From assembly GCF_000576425.1 (NCBI RefSeq), contig NZ_KK069989.1, positions 248,001 to 312,000 on the forward strand: DNA of 64,000 nt, given 5' to 3'. Positions 63,397 through 64,000 of this stretch are shown here, piece by piece. The notes below the pieces were generated by a model, which worked only from the letters and a program-made list of their open reading frames with translations, had not been told where the DNA came from and made no database searches. Position numbers and translations under genes: made by a program. Source of the DNA: Brachybacterium phenoliresistens. GTDB taxonomy: Bacteria > Actinomycetota > Actinomycetes > Actinomycetales > Dermabacteraceae. Numbering within the stretch: position 1 is the first letter of the stretch; each line of letters starts with the position of its first letter.

Positions 63397-64000
63397 ATGC
63401 TCACCGCCGAGTCCCTGCTCCCGCTCGCCGCGCGCCCCGCGGAGCTCGCCGACCGCGCCGCCGCCGTCTGGTCGGCCCCGACCACGATCCCGACCTATCG
63501 CCCCCTGCCGCCGGAGCGCTTCCCCGCGTACCTCGACCGGCGCGTCTACCAGGGGTCCTCGGGCGCCGTCTACCCGCTGCCGTTCCACCACCAGATCGCG
63601 GCCGAGCCGGAGGACCAGGTGTGGCAGGCCGTCCACCTGCAGAACGCGTGGCTGCACGTGGTGGTGCTGCCGGAGCTGGGCGGGCGCATCCACATCGCCC
63701 GGGACCGTGTGAGCGGGGAGGACCTGTTCTACGCGAACCCGGTGATCAAGCCGGCGCTGGTGGGCCTGGCGGGCCCGTGGATCGCCGGCGGCGTCGAGCT
63801 GAACTGGCCGCAGCATCATCGGCCGGCGACCTTCCTGCCCAGCGACTGGAGCATCGAGGAGGAGGCCGACGGCTCCGTCGTCGTCTGGTGCGGGGACCAC
63901 GACCCCTTCGACCGGCTCCAGGGCCTCCACGGGGTGCGCCTGCGCCCCGACTCCTCCGCCCTCGAGCTGGCGGTGCGGCTGTTCAACCGCACCGAGCTCG
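63397..64000 (+). CDS. DUF5107-like carbohydrate-metabolism protein (C-terminus beyond window)
   Basis: 201 residues visible before the right edge. N-terminal part WSAPTTIPTYRPLPPERFPAYLDRRVYQGSSGAVYPLPFHHQI, then LHVVVLPELGGRIHIARDRVSGEDLFYANPVIKPALVGLAGPWIAGGVELNWPQHHRPATFLP, the recognisable core of DUF5107 proteins (galactose-mutarotase-like fold, ELNWPQHHRPAT motif), which occur with GH and ABC genes for plant oligosaccharide use. Function unproven. Controlled by the divergent AraC gene by position. Confidence 0.85.
   Translation, partial: MLTAESLLPLAARPAELADRAAAVWSAPTTIPTYRPLPPERFPAYLDRRVYQGSSGAVYPLPFHHQIAAEPEDQVWQAVHLQNAWLHVVVLPELGGRIHIARDRVSGEDLFYANPVIKPALVGLAGPWIAGGVELNWPQHHRPATFLPSDWSIEEEADGSVVVWCGDHDPFDRLQGLHGVRLRPDSSALELAVRLFNRTEL

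Noticed and set aside
63397..64000. Minus-strand open frame opposite the DUF5107-like gene
   Set aside because: Antisense shadow; the plus strand has the recognisable ELNWPQHHRPAT motif.

Overview
The window is GC-rich actinobacterial chromosome. The complete 16S-23S-5S operon looks like a member of the Micrococcales, and from memory the 16S reads closest to Brachybacterium (Dermabacteraceae); no search was run. Codon use is uniformly GC-rich. Coupled ATGA/GTGA gene overlaps are common. I found no insertion sequence, phage gene, CRISPR array or tRNA gene.

Layout. 0-2 kb: two permeases of a dipeptide-type ABC importer (minus strand, cut by the left edge). 2-3 kb: a Tat-exported GH18 endoglycosidase resembling EndoS/EndoH enzymes. 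3.1-12 kb: a complete arginine operon argCJBDFRGH with an apparently leaderless promoter, then tyrS. 13.7-19.5 kb: rrn promoters, 16S, 23S, 5S and terminator. 19.8-21.5 kb: a TetR regulator divergent from a secreted cutinase related to PET hydrolases, with a perfect palindromic operator between them. 21.5-26.5 kb: an iron-siderophore import operon (binding protein, two permeases, ATPase, siderophore-interacting reductase) behind a near-consensus IdeR/DtxR box. 26.5-29 kb: two small membrane proteins and a BenE-type transporter.

29-43.8 kb looks like a stress and cell-envelope region: a KGG-type repeat protein, a large catalase, an SDR dehydrogenase, two YeaQ/GlsB-like membrane proteins, a coupled alcohol dehydrogenase / LLM flavin oxidoreductase / GH13 trio, two paralogous lipid kinases and RecQ. 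Two divergent gaps here (28.97-29.02 and 33.44-33.48 kb) each carry a pair of CGACC-N4-GGTCG palindromes, suggesting a shared regulator.

44-51 kb: an unknown membrane protein, then an LplB/YtcP/LipO-type sugar importer facing a D-2-hydroxyacid dehydrogenase-lacI operon. Both promoters have the same architecture, TTGACA-N17-hexamer with a LacI-type operator beginning on the last base of the -10, so the LacI protein probably controls both units. 52-61 kb: a minus-strand glycoside-use cluster (MFS, FCD-type GntR, GH39, aldo/keto reductase, sugar ABC importer) with a perfect GntR-type operator over the GH39 promoter. A 97-bp structured element occurs twice here (52.08 and 59.80 kb). 61-64 kb: two small unknown proteins, an AraC regulator and the start of a DUF5107-like carbohydrate protein cut by the right edge.
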